Positions 9,234 through 17,293 of a stretch of DNA of 64,000 bases are shown piece by piece (position 1 is the stretch's first letter; the number at the start of each line of letters is the position of its first letter). The position numbers and the translations under genes are program-made. The stretch comes from Ornithinicoccus hortensis. GTDB taxonomy: Bacteria; Actinomycetota; Actinomycetes; Actinomycetales; Dermatophilaceae. The stretch is from contig NZ_VFOP01000001.1 of NCBI RefSeq assembly GCF_006716185.1, forward strand, positions 868,001 to 932,000, given 5' to 3'. The notes under the pieces are model-generated. The model was not told the DNA's origin and made no database searches. It saw only the letters and a program-made list of their open reading frames with translations.

Positions 9234-10095
9234 GCCGCACGGCGACCAGGGGCAGGGTGAACGCGCCGGACTGGATGCCCATCAGGTCCAGGGTGACGAA
9301 CCGGAAGCCGGCGTCCCGCACCCCACGGACGAGCGCATCCCGGGTGTCCGGCGCCACGGCGCGCACGAGCTCCTCCGGCGTGAGCTCCAACCGGGCGATG
9401 TCGCCGTGGTGGCGGACCCGGCAGTCGGTGAAGCCCAGCCCGCGCACGGCCGCCTCGGCGGCATCGATCTGCGCCAGCTTCTCCGGGGTGACCTCCTCGT
9501 GGTGCGGGATGCGCGAGGCCAGGCAGGGGGCGGCGGGCTTGTCGGCGTTCGGCAGGCCCAGCGCCGCCGCCACCGCCCGCACGTCGGCCTTGGTCAGGCC
9601 GGCGTCGGCCAGCGGCCGCAGCACCCGGTGGTTGGTCGCCGCCTGCCCACCCGGCCGGTCGGGGCGCACCGCGTCGTCGGCGTTCTCGCCGTAGGCGACC
9701 GCGGTGAGCCCGTGCTCGGCGACCAGCTGGTCGTCGATCCGGGTGAACAGCTCGTCCTTGCAGTGGAAGCAGCGGTCCGGCCCGTTGGCCCGGTAGGCCG
9801 CCAGGTCTCCCTCGTGCGTCTCCACCTCGACCACCGGCGCACCGATCAGCCGGGCGATGTCGTGGGCCGCGGCACGCTCGTCCCGGGCCAGGCTGGGGGA
9901 GACCCCGAGGATGGCGACGACCCGCTCGGGGCCGAGCAACCGCACCGCGACCGTCAGGAGGGTCGTGGAGTCGACGCCCCCGGAGTAGGCCACGCCGAGC
10001 CTGTCCGGTCGCCCGAGGTGCGGCCGGACGGCCTCGATCAGCGCGGCGACCCGGTCCTCGACCGTCGCCGTGACGTCGACCCGCGACTCAGGCAT
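9226..10095 (-). CDS. larE: Nickel-pincer cofactor sulfur transferase LarE
   Basis: PP-loop ATPase that adenylates the carboxylates made by LarB and inserts sulfur. The 289 residues hold the PP-loop SGGVDS at 38-43 and the family motif KPAAPCLASRIPH with Cys191, which matches the sacrificial Cys176 of the L. plantarum enzyme. It also has Cys109 and Cys112 (RCFHCKDELF); with Cys191 this makes a three-cysteine set like that reported to hold a [4Fe-4S] cluster in Thermotoga LarE, which would allow catalytic instead of sacrificial sulfur donation (inference). The ATG lies 8 bases inside the end of gnd, so the two are coupled. Its product is the cofactor needed by the LarA-like enzyme encoded at 15100. 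Confidence 0.95.
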   Translation of the reverse strand: MPESRVDVTATVEDRVAALIEAVRPHLGRPDRLGVAYSGGVDSTTLLTVAVRLLGPERVVAILGVSPSLARDERAAAHDIARLIGAPVVEVETHEGDLAAYRANGPDRCFHCKDELFTRIDDQLVAEHGLTAVAYGENADDAVRPDRPGGQAATNHRVLRPLADAGLTKADVRAVAAALGLPNADKPAAPCLASRIPHHEEVTPEKLAQIDAAEAAVRGLGFTDCRVRHHGDIARLELTPEELVRAVAPDTRDALVRGVRDAGFRFVTLDLMGIQSGAFTLPLVAVRHG

Positions 10096-11539
10096 CGATG
10101 AGGTCGACCTCCGACCGGTCGCCGGACCAGAGGGTGTGGAACGTCCCTGCCCGGTCGGTCCGCTGGTAGGTGTGGGCCCCGAAGAAGTCGCGCAGCCCCT
10201 GCACCAGCGCCGCGGGGAGCCGCTCGGCCCGCACCGTGTCGTAGTAGGCCAGGGCGGCGCTGAACCCGGGGACGGGCACGCCGGCCGTGGTGGCCACCCC
10301 GACGACGCCGCGCCAGGCGTCCTGGCTCTCGGCCAGCTCGGCCGCCACGCTCGGGGCGGCCAGCAGGGTGGGCAGCTGCGCCCCGGCGAACTCGTCCCGG
10401 ATGCGGTGCAGCAGCCGGGCGCGGATGATGCAGCCGCCCCGCCAGATCCGGGCGACCTCGGACAGGTCGACGTCCCAGTCGTAGGTCCGCGCGGCGGTGC
10501 TGATCTGGTCCAGGCCCTGGGCGTAGGCCACGACCTTGGCCGACCAGAGCGCGGCCCGGACGTTGTCCACGAAGGCCGCCCGGTCGGCGACCGTGATGGT
10601 GCGGTCGGGGCCGGTCAGCGCGCCGCGTCCGGCCTCCCGCAGGCCCGCGTGACCGGAGGTGGACCGGGCGAAGACCGACTCGGCGATGGTGTTGACCGGC
10701 ACGCCGAGCTCCAACGCGATCTGCACGGTCCAGCGCCCGGTGCCCTTCTGCTCGGCGGCGTCCTGGATCAGCTCGACCAGCGGCCGTCCGGTCGCGGCGT
10801 CGACCTGGTCGAGGACCTCGGCGGTGATCTCGATCAGGTAGGAGTCGAGGTCGCCCGCGTTCCACTCCCGGAACACCTCGGCGATCTCGGCGGCGGTCAG
10901 CCCGGCGGCGGACAGCAGATCGTAGGCCTCGGCGATGAACTGCATGTCGGCGTACTCGATACCGTTGTGCACCATCTTCACGAAGTGTCCGGCCCCGTCG
11001 GTGCCCATATAGGCACAGCACGGCTCGCCGTCGACCTTGGCCGAGATGTCCTCCAGGAGCGGACCGAGCGCGGCGTAGGACTCGCGGCTGCCGCCGGGCA
11101 TGATGCTCGGCCCGTGCAGCGCACCCTCCTCGCCACCGGAGATCCCGGCGCCGACGAAGTGCAGGCCGACCCCGCGCAGCGCCGCCTCCCGGCGCCGGGT
11201 GTCCTCGTAGTGGGCGTTGCCGCCGTCGACCACGATGTCGCCCTCCTCCAGGAGGGGGCGCAACTGCTCGATCACCGCGTCGGTGCCCTTGCCGGCCTGC
11301 ACCATGATGATCACCTTGCGGGGCCTCTCGAGGGCGGCGACGAACTCCTCCAGGGTGGGGGCCGCGATGAAGGTGCCGGTGGAGCCGAACTCGGTGTCGA
11401 AGGCCTCCGTCTTGGCGACGGTGCGGTTGTAGACGGCGACGGTGTGGCCGTGGGAGGCGAAGTTGCGGGCCAGGTTGGAACCCATCACCGCCAGGCCGAT
11501 CACCCCCACCTGGGCGAGCGGGGTCTCTGGTGCGGCCAT
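10088..11539 (-). CDS. gnd: 6-phosphogluconate dehydrogenase, decarboxylating
   Basis: Oxidises 6-phosphogluconate to ribulose 5-phosphate and CO2 with reduction of NADP+. The start ATG at 11539 (MAAPETPLAQVGVIG) has GAGGAG 8 bases upstream; the open frame runs 37 codons further back without family similarity. The 483 residues are the full homodimeric type: GLAVMGSNLARNFASHGH nucleotide-binding start, NRT for NADP, GISGGEEGALHGPSIMPGG substrate loop, and the active-site segment HFVKMVHNGIEYADMQ. First gene of gnd-larE-larB, divergent from uxaC. In this context it removes the 6-phosphogluconate made by gntK. It could also serve the general oxidative pentose phosphate pathway. Confidence 0.96.
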   Translation of the reverse strand: MAAPETPLAQVGVIGLAVMGSNLARNFASHGHTVAVYNRTVAKTEAFDTEFGSTGTFIAAPTLEEFVAALERPRKVIIMVQAGKGTDAVIEQLRPLLEEGDIVVDGGNAHYEDTRRREAALRGVGLHFVGAGISGGEEGALHGPSIMPGGSRESYAALGPLLEDISAKVDGEPCCAYMGTDGAGHFVKMVHNGIEYADMQFIAEAYDLLSAAGLTAAEIAEVFREWNAGDLDSYLIEITAEVLDQVDAATGRPLVELIQDAAEQKGTGRWTVQIALELGVPVNTIAESVFARSTSGHAGLREAGRGALTGPDRTITVADRAAFVDNVRAALWSAKVVAYAQGLDQISTAARTYDWDVDLSEVARIWRGGCIIRARLLHRIRDEFAGAQLPTLLAAPSVAAELAESQDAWRGVVGVATTAGVPVPGFSAALAYYDTVRAERLPAALVQGLRDFFGAHTYQRTDRAGTFHTLWSGDRSEVDLIDA

Positions 11540-11651
11540 CGGGCGACTCCTCGGGTCGTAGGCGGGCGGGGCGGACACTCTCTGCAGCCAGGGGCGGACG
11601 AGGGCTGGGCCCTCCCGGCACACTCTGGCCGAGTCGCACCCCTGAGGCAAG

Positions 11652-11664
11652 GGACGTTACGTCC
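11652..11664. promoter_or_regulatory. Palindrome in the gnd-uxaC divergent gap (site 1)
   Basis: GGACGTTACGTCC is a perfect inverted repeat with 6-base arms around one T. It lies 112 bases before the gnd start and 82 before the uxaC start. Together with site 2 it is a candidate operator for a regulator that controls both operons; no regulator gene is present in the locus. Confidence 0.4.
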
Positions 11665-11678
11665 GGAACGGGGACGGC

Positions 11679-11692
11679 GGCAACGTGTTGCC
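11679..11692. promoter_or_regulatory. Palindrome in the gnd-uxaC divergent gap (site 2)
   Basis: GGCAACGTGTTGCC has 6-base inverted arms (GGCAAC/GTTGCC) around GT, and is followed at once by a partial third copy of the half site (ATTGCCGC). Its size and position, 53 bases before uxaC, fit an operator of a LacI- or GntR-type sugar-acid regulator (inference). Confidence 0.45.
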
Positions 11693-11745
11693 AAGGATTG
11701 CCGCAGGGTCTGGCCGGGCCGCGAGATATCGGCTTGTATGGGGCC

Positions 11746-13155
11746 ATGTCGCCGAACGGATTGCCCCCTGACCGGTTGCTTCCCGCGGACCCGGCCACCC
11801 GTGACGTCGCCCGGCGGATCTACCGGTCGGTGCAGGACCAGCCGATCATCAGCCCGCACGGCCACGTCCCTCCGGAGTGGTTGGCCCAGGACCTCCCGTT
11901 CAAGGACCCGACCACCCTGTTGCTGTCCCCGGACCACTACATCTTCCGGATGCTGCACGCGGCCGGGGTCCCGCTGGGGGAGCTGGGCGTGGGGGGTGCT
12001 GAGCTCGACGAGGCCGGGTCCCGCCGGGCCTGGGCGCACCTGTGCCGGCACTGGGACCTGTTCCTCGGCACGCCGGTCCGGTACTGGCTGGAGGACCAGC
12101 TGGTCGACATCTTCGGGGTCACCGAGCGGCTCAGCGAAGCGACGGCCGATGCCAGCTACGACCGGATCGCGGAGGTGATCGCCGGGGACAACTTCCGCCC
12201 CCGCGCGCTGATGGACCGGTTCGGCATCACCGTGCTGGCCACGACCGACGACCCGTGCGACGACCTGTCCCACCATGCGGCGCTCGCCGCCGACGACAGC
12301 TTCACCCCACGGGTCATCCCCACCTTCCGCCCGGACAAGTACCTCGAGCCGGGACGCGCCGACTTCGCCGAGTCGGTGACCCGACTGGGCGAGGTCTCGG
12401 GGGAGGACACCGGCGACTACGCCGGCTACCTCCGGGCGCTGGAGGCACGGCGGCGCTACTTCGTCGAGCACGGTGCGGTGTCCAGCGACCACAGCCACGT
12501 CGACGTCCAGACCCTCACCCTCGACGACGGGGAGGCCAGCCAGATCTACGCCGCCGCCCTGGGCGGGACCGCCACCGAGCAGGAGAGCACCGCGCTGCGC
12601 CGGCACATGCTGGGCCAGATGGCGCGCATGGCCACCGACGACGGTCTCGTGATGACCCTGCACCCCGGCTCCTACCGGAACCACCACGGACCGACCCTGG
12701 CGGCGCACGGACCCGACACCGGCCACGACATCCCGGTCGGGGTGGAGTTCACCAAAGGCCTGGCGGACCTGCTCGGCCGGTACGGCACCGCCGAGGGGTT
12801 CCAGCTCGTCCTGTTCACCCTCGACGAGACCGTGTTCAGCCGGGAGATCGCGCCGCTGGCCGGCTTCTACCCCAGCGTGTATGCCGGCGCGCCGTGGTGG
12901 TTCCTGGACGCCCCCCGGGCGATCGGACGCTACCGGGCGGCGGTGACCGAGACCGTCGGCTTCTACCGGACCTCCGGGTTCATCGACGACACCCGGGCGT
13001 TCTGCTCGATCCCGGCCCGGCACGACATGTCGCGCCGGGTCGACGCCGGCTACCTGGCCGGCCTCGTCGTCGAGCACCAGTTCGAGGAGGAGGATGCCCT
13101 ACGCATCGCGACCGACCTCGTGACCACCATTCCGCAGAAGGCGTTCAAACTGTGA
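11746..13155 (+). CDS. uxaC: Glucuronate isomerase
   Basis: Isomerises D-glucuronate to D-fructuronate (and D-galacturonate to D-tagaturonate). The 469 residues match the UxaC family in length and order: N-terminal metal-site motif SPHGHVPPEW with His38 and His40, then LLLSPDHYIFRMLHAAGV, the central ATTDDP segment, HPGSYRNHHGP, and the C-terminal PWWFLDAP...RRVDAGYLAGLV. The ATG at 11746 is the only start that fits the family; it has no good ribosome site, so the mRNA may be nearly leaderless. First gene of a four-gene operon in which every stop overlaps the next start. Glucuronate rather than galacturonate is favoured by the downstream genes. Confidence 0.95.
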   Translation: MSPNGLPPDRLLPADPATRDVARRIYRSVQDQPIISPHGHVPPEWLAQDLPFKDPTTLLLSPDHYIFRMLHAAGVPLGELGVGGAELDEAGSRRAWAHLCRHWDLFLGTPVRYWLEDQLVDIFGVTERLSEATADASYDRIAEVIAGDNFRPRALMDRFGITVLATTDDPCDDLSHHAALAADDSFTPRVIPTFRPDKYLEPGRADFAESVTRLGEVSGEDTGDYAGYLRALEARRRYFVEHGAVSSDHSHVDVQTLTLDDGEASQIYAAALGGTATEQESTALRRHMLGQMARMATDDGLVMTLHPGSYRNHHGPTLAAHGPDTGHDIPVGVEFTKGLADLLGRYGTAEGFQLVLFTLDETVFSREIAPLAGFYPSVYAGAPWWFLDAPRAIGRYRAAVTETVGFYRTSGFIDDTRAFCSIPARHDMSRRVDAGYLAGLVVEHQFEEEDALRIATDLVTTIPQKAFKL

Positions 13156-14522
13156 CACCGCTGACTCGAGCCGAGCACGGACGGCCCCCCGCTCCCGTCC
13201 GGATGGTCCACCTGGGTGTGGGCAACTTCTTCCGGGCCCACCAGGCCTGGTTCACCGAGCACGCCCCCGACGCGGCCGACTGGGGCTACGCCGCCTTCAC
13301 CGGACGCTCGGCCACGATCGCCGAGGAGTTGGGCGGACAGGACAACCTCTACACGCTGCTGGTCAGGGAGGTCGACGGGGACCGCCCGGAGGTGATCTCC
13401 TCGCTGACCGCGGTGCATCCCGGGGGCGACCTGGGGGCGCTGCGCGGCTACTTCGCGTCCCCGGACCTGGCCCTGGTGACCAGCACCGTCACCGAGGCGG
13501 GCTACCGCCGTGACTCCTCGGGCGGGCTCGACCTGTCCGACCCGGACGTGCAGGCCGACATCGCCGCGCTGCGGGAGGACCCGGCGGCCGACGCGGTGCG
13601 CACCACCCCCGGCCGGCTCGTCGCCGGCCTCCTGGCGCGGCGCGCGGCCGGTGCCGGGGCGTTGGCGCTGGTGCCGTGCGACAACGTGCCGGACAACGGC
13701 GCGATGGTCGGTCGGGTCGTCCGGGAGCTCGCCGCCGAGGTCGACGACACGCTGGTGCCCTGGATCGAGCAGCACGTCGGCGTGGTCACCACGATGGTCG
13801 ACCGGATCACCCCGCGCGCCACCGACGAGGACCGTGCCGCGGTCGCGGAGGCCACCGGGGTCGACGACCCGCAGGCCGTGGTCACCGAGCCGTTCGCGGA
13901 GTGGGTCCTGGCCGGGGAGTTCCCGGCCGGCCGACCCGCCTGGGACCGCGCCGGGGCGACCTTCGTGGACGACGTGCGGCTGCACGAGGAGCGCAAGCTG
14001 TGGTTCCTCAACGGCGCCCACTCGCTGATGGCCTACACCGCGCCGCTGCGCGGGCACGAGACCGTCGCGGAGGCGATCGCCGACCCCACCGTCCGGGGCT
14101 GGGTCGAGGACTGGTGGGACCTGGCCGCCGGCCACCTGAAGGTCGATGAGGCAGCGGTCGCCGCCTACCGGGAGGCGCTCCTGGACCGGTTCGCCAACCA
14201 CCGGATCCGGCACCTGCTGGCCCAGATCGCGGCCGACGGGTCGCAGAAGGTGCCGATCCGGTTCGGCCCGGTGCTGGCCGCCGAGGCCGCGGCCGGCAAC
14301 CGGCCCGAGGCGGTCACCCGACCGGTCGCCGCCTGGCTGGCCCACCTGCACGGGCACGGGGTGCCGGTGCAGGACGCCCAGGAGGCGGTGGTGGGGGACC
14401 TGGCGGCCGCCGAGCCCGCCGACGCCGTCCGCACCCTCCTGGGGTGGATGGGCGTCGACCCCGACCCGGCGCTGGTCGAGCAGGTCCTGGCCCAGGCGGC
14501 CGGGTTCGAGGAGGCGGTCTGA
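13152..14522 (+). CDS. uxuB: Mannitol-dehydrogenase-family oxidoreductase, probable fructuronate reductase
   Basis: NAD-dependent polyol/aldonate dehydrogenase of the long-chain mannitol dehydrogenase family; the neighbour UxaC makes reduction of D-fructuronate to D-mannonate the most likely reaction. The start is GTG 13152, overlapping the uxaC stop (GTGA). The 456 residues begin with the nucleotide-binding motif GVGNFFRAHQAWFTEH and carry the family catalytic triad at the right spacing: Lys282, Asn287 and His290 (KLWFLNGAH). The C-terminal helical domain follows. Members also act on mannitol, arabinitol or tagaturonate, so substrate rests on context. Gene name given for the fructuronate reductase role. 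Confidence 0.85.
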   Translation: MTPLTRAEHGRPPAPVRMVHLGVGNFFRAHQAWFTEHAPDAADWGYAAFTGRSATIAEELGGQDNLYTLLVREVDGDRPEVISSLTAVHPGGDLGALRGYFASPDLALVTSTVTEAGYRRDSSGGLDLSDPDVQADIAALREDPAADAVRTTPGRLVAGLLARRAAGAGALALVPCDNVPDNGAMVGRVVRELAAEVDDTLVPWIEQHVGVVTTMVDRITPRATDEDRAAVAEATGVDDPQAVVTEPFAEWVLAGEFPAGRPAWDRAGATFVDDVRLHEERKLWFLNGAHSLMAYTAPLRGHETVAEAIADPTVRGWVEDWWDLAAGHLKVDEAAVAAYREALLDRFANHRIRHLLAQIAADGSQKVPIRFGPVLAAEAAAGNRPEAVTRPVAAWLAHLHGHGVPVQDAQEAVVGDLAAAEPADAVRTLLGWMGVDPDPALVEQVLAQAAGFEEAV

Positions 14523-15103
14523 TGTCGGGCGACCAGACGGGCGCCGCGCCCCGGACCCACCACGTCGTCGTGATCGGGGTGTCCGGGTCCGGCAAGAGCA
14601 CCATCGCGGCGGAGCTGGCGGGGCGGCTCAACCTACGGTTCGCCGACGCGGACGACTTCCACCCCCCGGCCAACGTCGCCAAGATGTCGGAGGGCATCCC
14701 GCTGACCGACGAGGACCGACTGCCCTGGCTGCAGTCCCTCGCCACCTGGATGCGGGAGCGGGGTGCGGCGGGGGAGTCGACCGTGCTGGCTTGCTCGGCG
14801 CTCAAGCGCTCCTATCGGGACCTGCTGCGGGAGGGCGGCGGGCAGGTGGCCTTCCTGCACCTGGACGGCCCTGCAGAGACGATCCTTTCCCGGATGCGGA
14901 CCCGGGACCACTTCATGCCACCGAGCCTGCTGGAGTCCCAGGTCGCCACCCTGGAGCCGCTCGAGGCCGACGAGCCGGGCACCGCCCTGGACCTGACCCT
15001 GACCCGCGAAGAGATCGTGGACCGCGCCGAGGACTGGTTGGTCGGTCCCGGCGGGCTCCCGGCACCCCCCGACCGCCCCCACCGAGGAGGAGACCCGCGA
15101 TGA
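14522..15103 (+). CDS. gntK: Gluconokinase
   Basis: Phosphorylates D-gluconate to 6-phosphogluconate with ATP. The 193 residues show the P-loop GVSGSGKST at 19-27, the family segment FADADDFHPPANVAKMSEGIPL that binds gluconate, LACSALKRSYRDLLR, and the LID-like region HFMPPSLLESQVATLEPLE. The C-terminal 25 residues are a Pro/Gly-rich extension. The ATG overlaps the uxuB stop and the stop overlaps the start of the LarA-like gene (ATGA). Its presence directly after uxaC-uxuB, where mannonate dehydratase and KDG kinase would be expected, is the key clue that mannonate is turned into gluconate here. Confidence 0.95.
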   Translation: MSGDQTGAAPRTHHVVVIGVSGSGKSTIAAELAGRLNLRFADADDFHPPANVAKMSEGIPLTDEDRLPWLQSLATWMRERGAAGESTVLACSALKRSYRDLLREGGGQVAFLHLDGPAETILSRMRTRDHFMPPSLLESQVATLEPLEADEPGTALDLTLTREEIVDRAEDWLVGPGGLPAPPDRPHRGGDPR

Positions 15104-16410
15104 CCTGGTTCACGCACGAGGACGACACCATCACGCGCGCCACCATCGAGGAGCTGGTGCGCCGCACCCTGGCCGAGTCCAAGGAGCGACTCGGCATCAC
15201 GGCATACGGCCGGGTGTTGCTGTTACCGCCCGACATCACCCGCGCCCACGCGGGCGTCGGGTGGATCACCGAGTACTTCTACAACCTCCTCACCGAGGAG
15301 GGCGCCGAGGTCCACGTCATCCCGACGCTGGGCCAGCACGTGCCGCACACGCCGGAGGACAACACCTGGATGTTCGGCTCCATCCCCGAGGAGCGGATCC
15401 ACAAGCACGACTGGAAGGACGGGGTGACCAACGTCGGCACCGTCCCGGCCGAGGTGGTCAGGGAGTACACCGGGGGCGCGGTCGACTGGGAGATGCCGAT
15501 CGACCTCAACACGATGACGGTCACGCAGGAGTGGGACCTGATCATCAACATCGGCCACGTCGTGCCGCACGAGGTGCTCGGCTTCGCCAACCACAACAAG
15601 AACTACTTCATCGGCCTCGGGGGCAAGCGGCTCCTCGGCTCCTCGCACATGGCCTCGGCCGTCTACGGGATCGAGAACAACCTGGGCAACCTGCTGACGC
15701 CCGTCCGGCGCTGCTTCAACTACGCCGAGGAGCGCTTCCTGTCCGAGCTGAAGGACATCTACTTCCAGGTGGTGATGGACTACGACGACGACGGCGCCCT
15801 GGTGCACACCGGGGTGTATGTCGGGGACGACCTGGACACCTACCTGGACGCGGCCCGGGCCAGCCGGGCGCAGAACATCACCGTCTTCGACGAGCCGGTC
15901 GACAAGATCGTGGCGGTCATGCAGGCCGACGAGTTCCGGGCCACCTGGGTGGCGAACAAGGCGGTGTACCGGACCCGGATGGCGATCGCCGACGGCGGCG
16001 AGCTGCTGGTGATCGCGCCGGGGGTCACCCGGTTCGGGGAGCAGCCGGAGGTCGACGACCTGATCCGCAAGTACGGCTACCTCTCGCAGGCCGAGGTGCT
16101 GGAGCTCTACGCGACCCAGGAGGACATGCAGGACATCCCGCACGGCACCGCCCACCTGGTGCACGGGTCAAGCGAGGGGCGGTTCACCATCACCTACGCC
16201 CCCGGCGGGCTGACCCGCGAGGAGATCGAGGGGGTCGGGTATGCCTACATGGACGTCGAGGAGGCCCAGCGGCGCTACGACCCGGCCGTGATGCAGGACG
16301 GCTGGAACACCATGCCGGACGGCGAGCGGGTCTTCTACATCTCCACCCCGTCCGCGGGGCTGTGGGCCACCCGGGAGAAGCTCGGCGGCCGGGAGGACGC
16401 GACCGACTGA
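15100..16410 (+). CDS. LarA-family nickel-pincer enzyme, probable D-mannonate/D-gluconate 2-epimerase
   Basis: Member of the LarA (DUF2088) superfamily of C2 racemases and epimerases of 2-hydroxy acids that use the nickel-pincer nucleotide. In the 436 residues the LarA active-site residues can be matched by motif: Asp45 and Arg48 (PDITRAHAG), His80 (LGQHVPHTPED), His157 (VVPHEVLGF), Lys167 (NHNKNYFIGLGG, the covalent cofactor lysine, Lys184 in L. plantarum), His183 (GSSHMAS) and probably Lys287. GAGGAGGAG lies 8 bases before the ATG, which overlaps the gntK stop. LarB and LarE, which make the cofactor, are in the divergent operon. Mannonate and gluconate differ only at C2, and this gene sits between a mannonate maker and a gluconate user. 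A GntE-type gluconate 2-epimerase has been described in this superfamily. Family certain; substrate inferred. Confidence 0.88.
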   Translation: MTWFTHEDDTITRATIEELVRRTLAESKERLGITAYGRVLLLPPDITRAHAGVGWITEYFYNLLTEEGAEVHVIPTLGQHVPHTPEDNTWMFGSIPEERIHKHDWKDGVTNVGTVPAEVVREYTGGAVDWEMPIDLNTMTVTQEWDLIINIGHVVPHEVLGFANHNKNYFIGLGGKRLLGSSHMASAVYGIENNLGNLLTPVRRCFNYAEERFLSELKDIYFQVVMDYDDDGALVHTGVYVGDDLDTYLDAARASRAQNITVFDEPVDKIVAVMQADEFRATWVANKAVYRTRMAIADGGELLVIAPGVTRFGEQPEVDDLIRKYGYLSQAEVLELYATQEDMQDIPHGTAHLVHGSSEGRFTITYAPGGLTREEIEGVGYAYMDVEEAQRRYDPAVMQDGWNTMPDGERVFYISTPSAGLWATREKLGGREDATD

Positions 16411-16425
16411 CCGGGGTCCGGGTGC

Positions 16426-17121
16426 TCAGCCCGGACGGACCACGCCCACCAGCGGCACGCTGCCGGAGCGGGTCGACTGCTCCTGGAGGACGCGCTCGAC
16501 CACCTCGGCCGGGAGCGCGCCGGCGGAGCAGCCCAGCACCCGCGGGTGGATCCGGTGTGGGCCCGGGCCGGTCGGCCCGACCCGGTCGTGGGTCCGGACC
16601 ACCGCGACCGGGCGACCCAGCAGGAACTCCAGCCAGGTGCTGACCGCGTCGGCCTCGTCGGGGAACAGTGCGGGCACGACCAGACCGGCCTCCGGGCCGG
16701 GGGTCAGGGCCCGCTCGGCGACCGGCCCGGCCAGTTCGCAGAACCGGGCCACGCGCCGCTCCCGCGGGGTGCCCAGCGACCGGAATGCCGCGTCGAGGAG
16801 GGCGGCCGCGTCCCAGTTGCGGGCCGCGTAGTGCAGCCGGGCCGTGCCCTCGACGCGGTCCCCGTGGGGGAGCACCAGGGCGGCCAGCAGCCGGGCCAAC
16901 GGTCCGGGGCGCTGGTCGGCGAGCCGCTCGGCGTTGCCGAGCCAGGCCATCAGCAGCCCGTCGTCGACCATCACGGTCTCCCGGTCACCGGAGGCGGGTG
17001 GCAGGCACCGGGCCACGTGGGCGGCCAATTCGCCGGAGGCCACCCCGGGCAGCGGCCCGCCCGACAGCGGTGGTGCGGGCAGCATCCGCCACGGGGTCAG
17101 CGGCATCCCGTCGGTGCGCAT
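16426..17121 (-). CDS. Uncharacterised protein, 231 residues
   Basis: I do not recognise the family. The ATG at 17121 (MRTDGMPLTPWRML) has AGAAGG about 8 bases upstream on its strand; a later in-frame ATG (MPLTPW) is possible. The protein is soluble, without signal peptide or membrane segments, with helical Ala/Leu-rich stretches (ERLADQRPGPLARLLAALVLP; RNWDAAALLDAAFRSLG) and a C-terminal VPLVGVVRPG strand. Its 3' end is 15 bases from the end of the LarA-like gene on the other strand, and it diverges from the PhzE-like gene across a 172-base gap. Nothing links it to either function. Confidence 0.75.
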   Translation of the reverse strand: MRTDGMPLTPWRMLPAPPLSGGPLPGVASGELAAHVARCLPPASGDRETVMVDDGLLMAWLGNAERLADQRPGPLARLLAALVLPHGDRVEGTARLHYAARNWDAAALLDAAFRSLGTPRERRVARFCELAGPVAERALTPGPEAGLVVPALFPDEADAVSTWLEFLLGRPVAVVRTHDRVGPTGPGPHRIHPRVLGCSAGALPAEVVERVLQEQSTRSGSVPLVGVVRPG

Positions 17122-17211
17122 GGCAGGGCCTTCTCTCACGGTGCGGGGGCGCCTCGTGCGCACCCGTCGTTCCACGGTAGGCACGGCGGATGAGCCCAGG
17201 CTGTGGATTCG

Positions 17212-17225
17212 GTGAAAGATTTCAC
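17212..17225. promoter_or_regulatory. Palindrome upstream of the PhzE-like gene
   Basis: GTGAAAGATTTCAC is a perfect inverted repeat with 6-base arms around GA, 68 bases before the PhzE-like start and 90 before the divergent gene. Its low GC content stands out locally and it fits a dimeric repressor or activator site; no regulator is known. Confidence 0.4.
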
Positions 17226-17293
17226 AACCTTCGGTGGCCGGCCGGTGCCCGGCGGGCGACGGCGGGGGGCGGGAGGATGGGAGGATTCCCTGC

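Noticed and set aside
11746-14522. Galacturonate pathway (tagaturonate to altronate) for uxaC and the mannitol-dehydrogenase-family gene
   Set aside because: C2 epimerisation of altronate would give allonate, which gluconokinase and Gnd would not explain; the mannonate-gluconate reading uses every gene.
15100-16410. Lactate racemase as the function of the LarA-like protein, given lldP and lldD in the window
   Set aside because: The lactate genes are 18 kb away with their own regulator, while this gene overlaps gntK; the sequence around the cofactor lysine also differs from lactate racemase.
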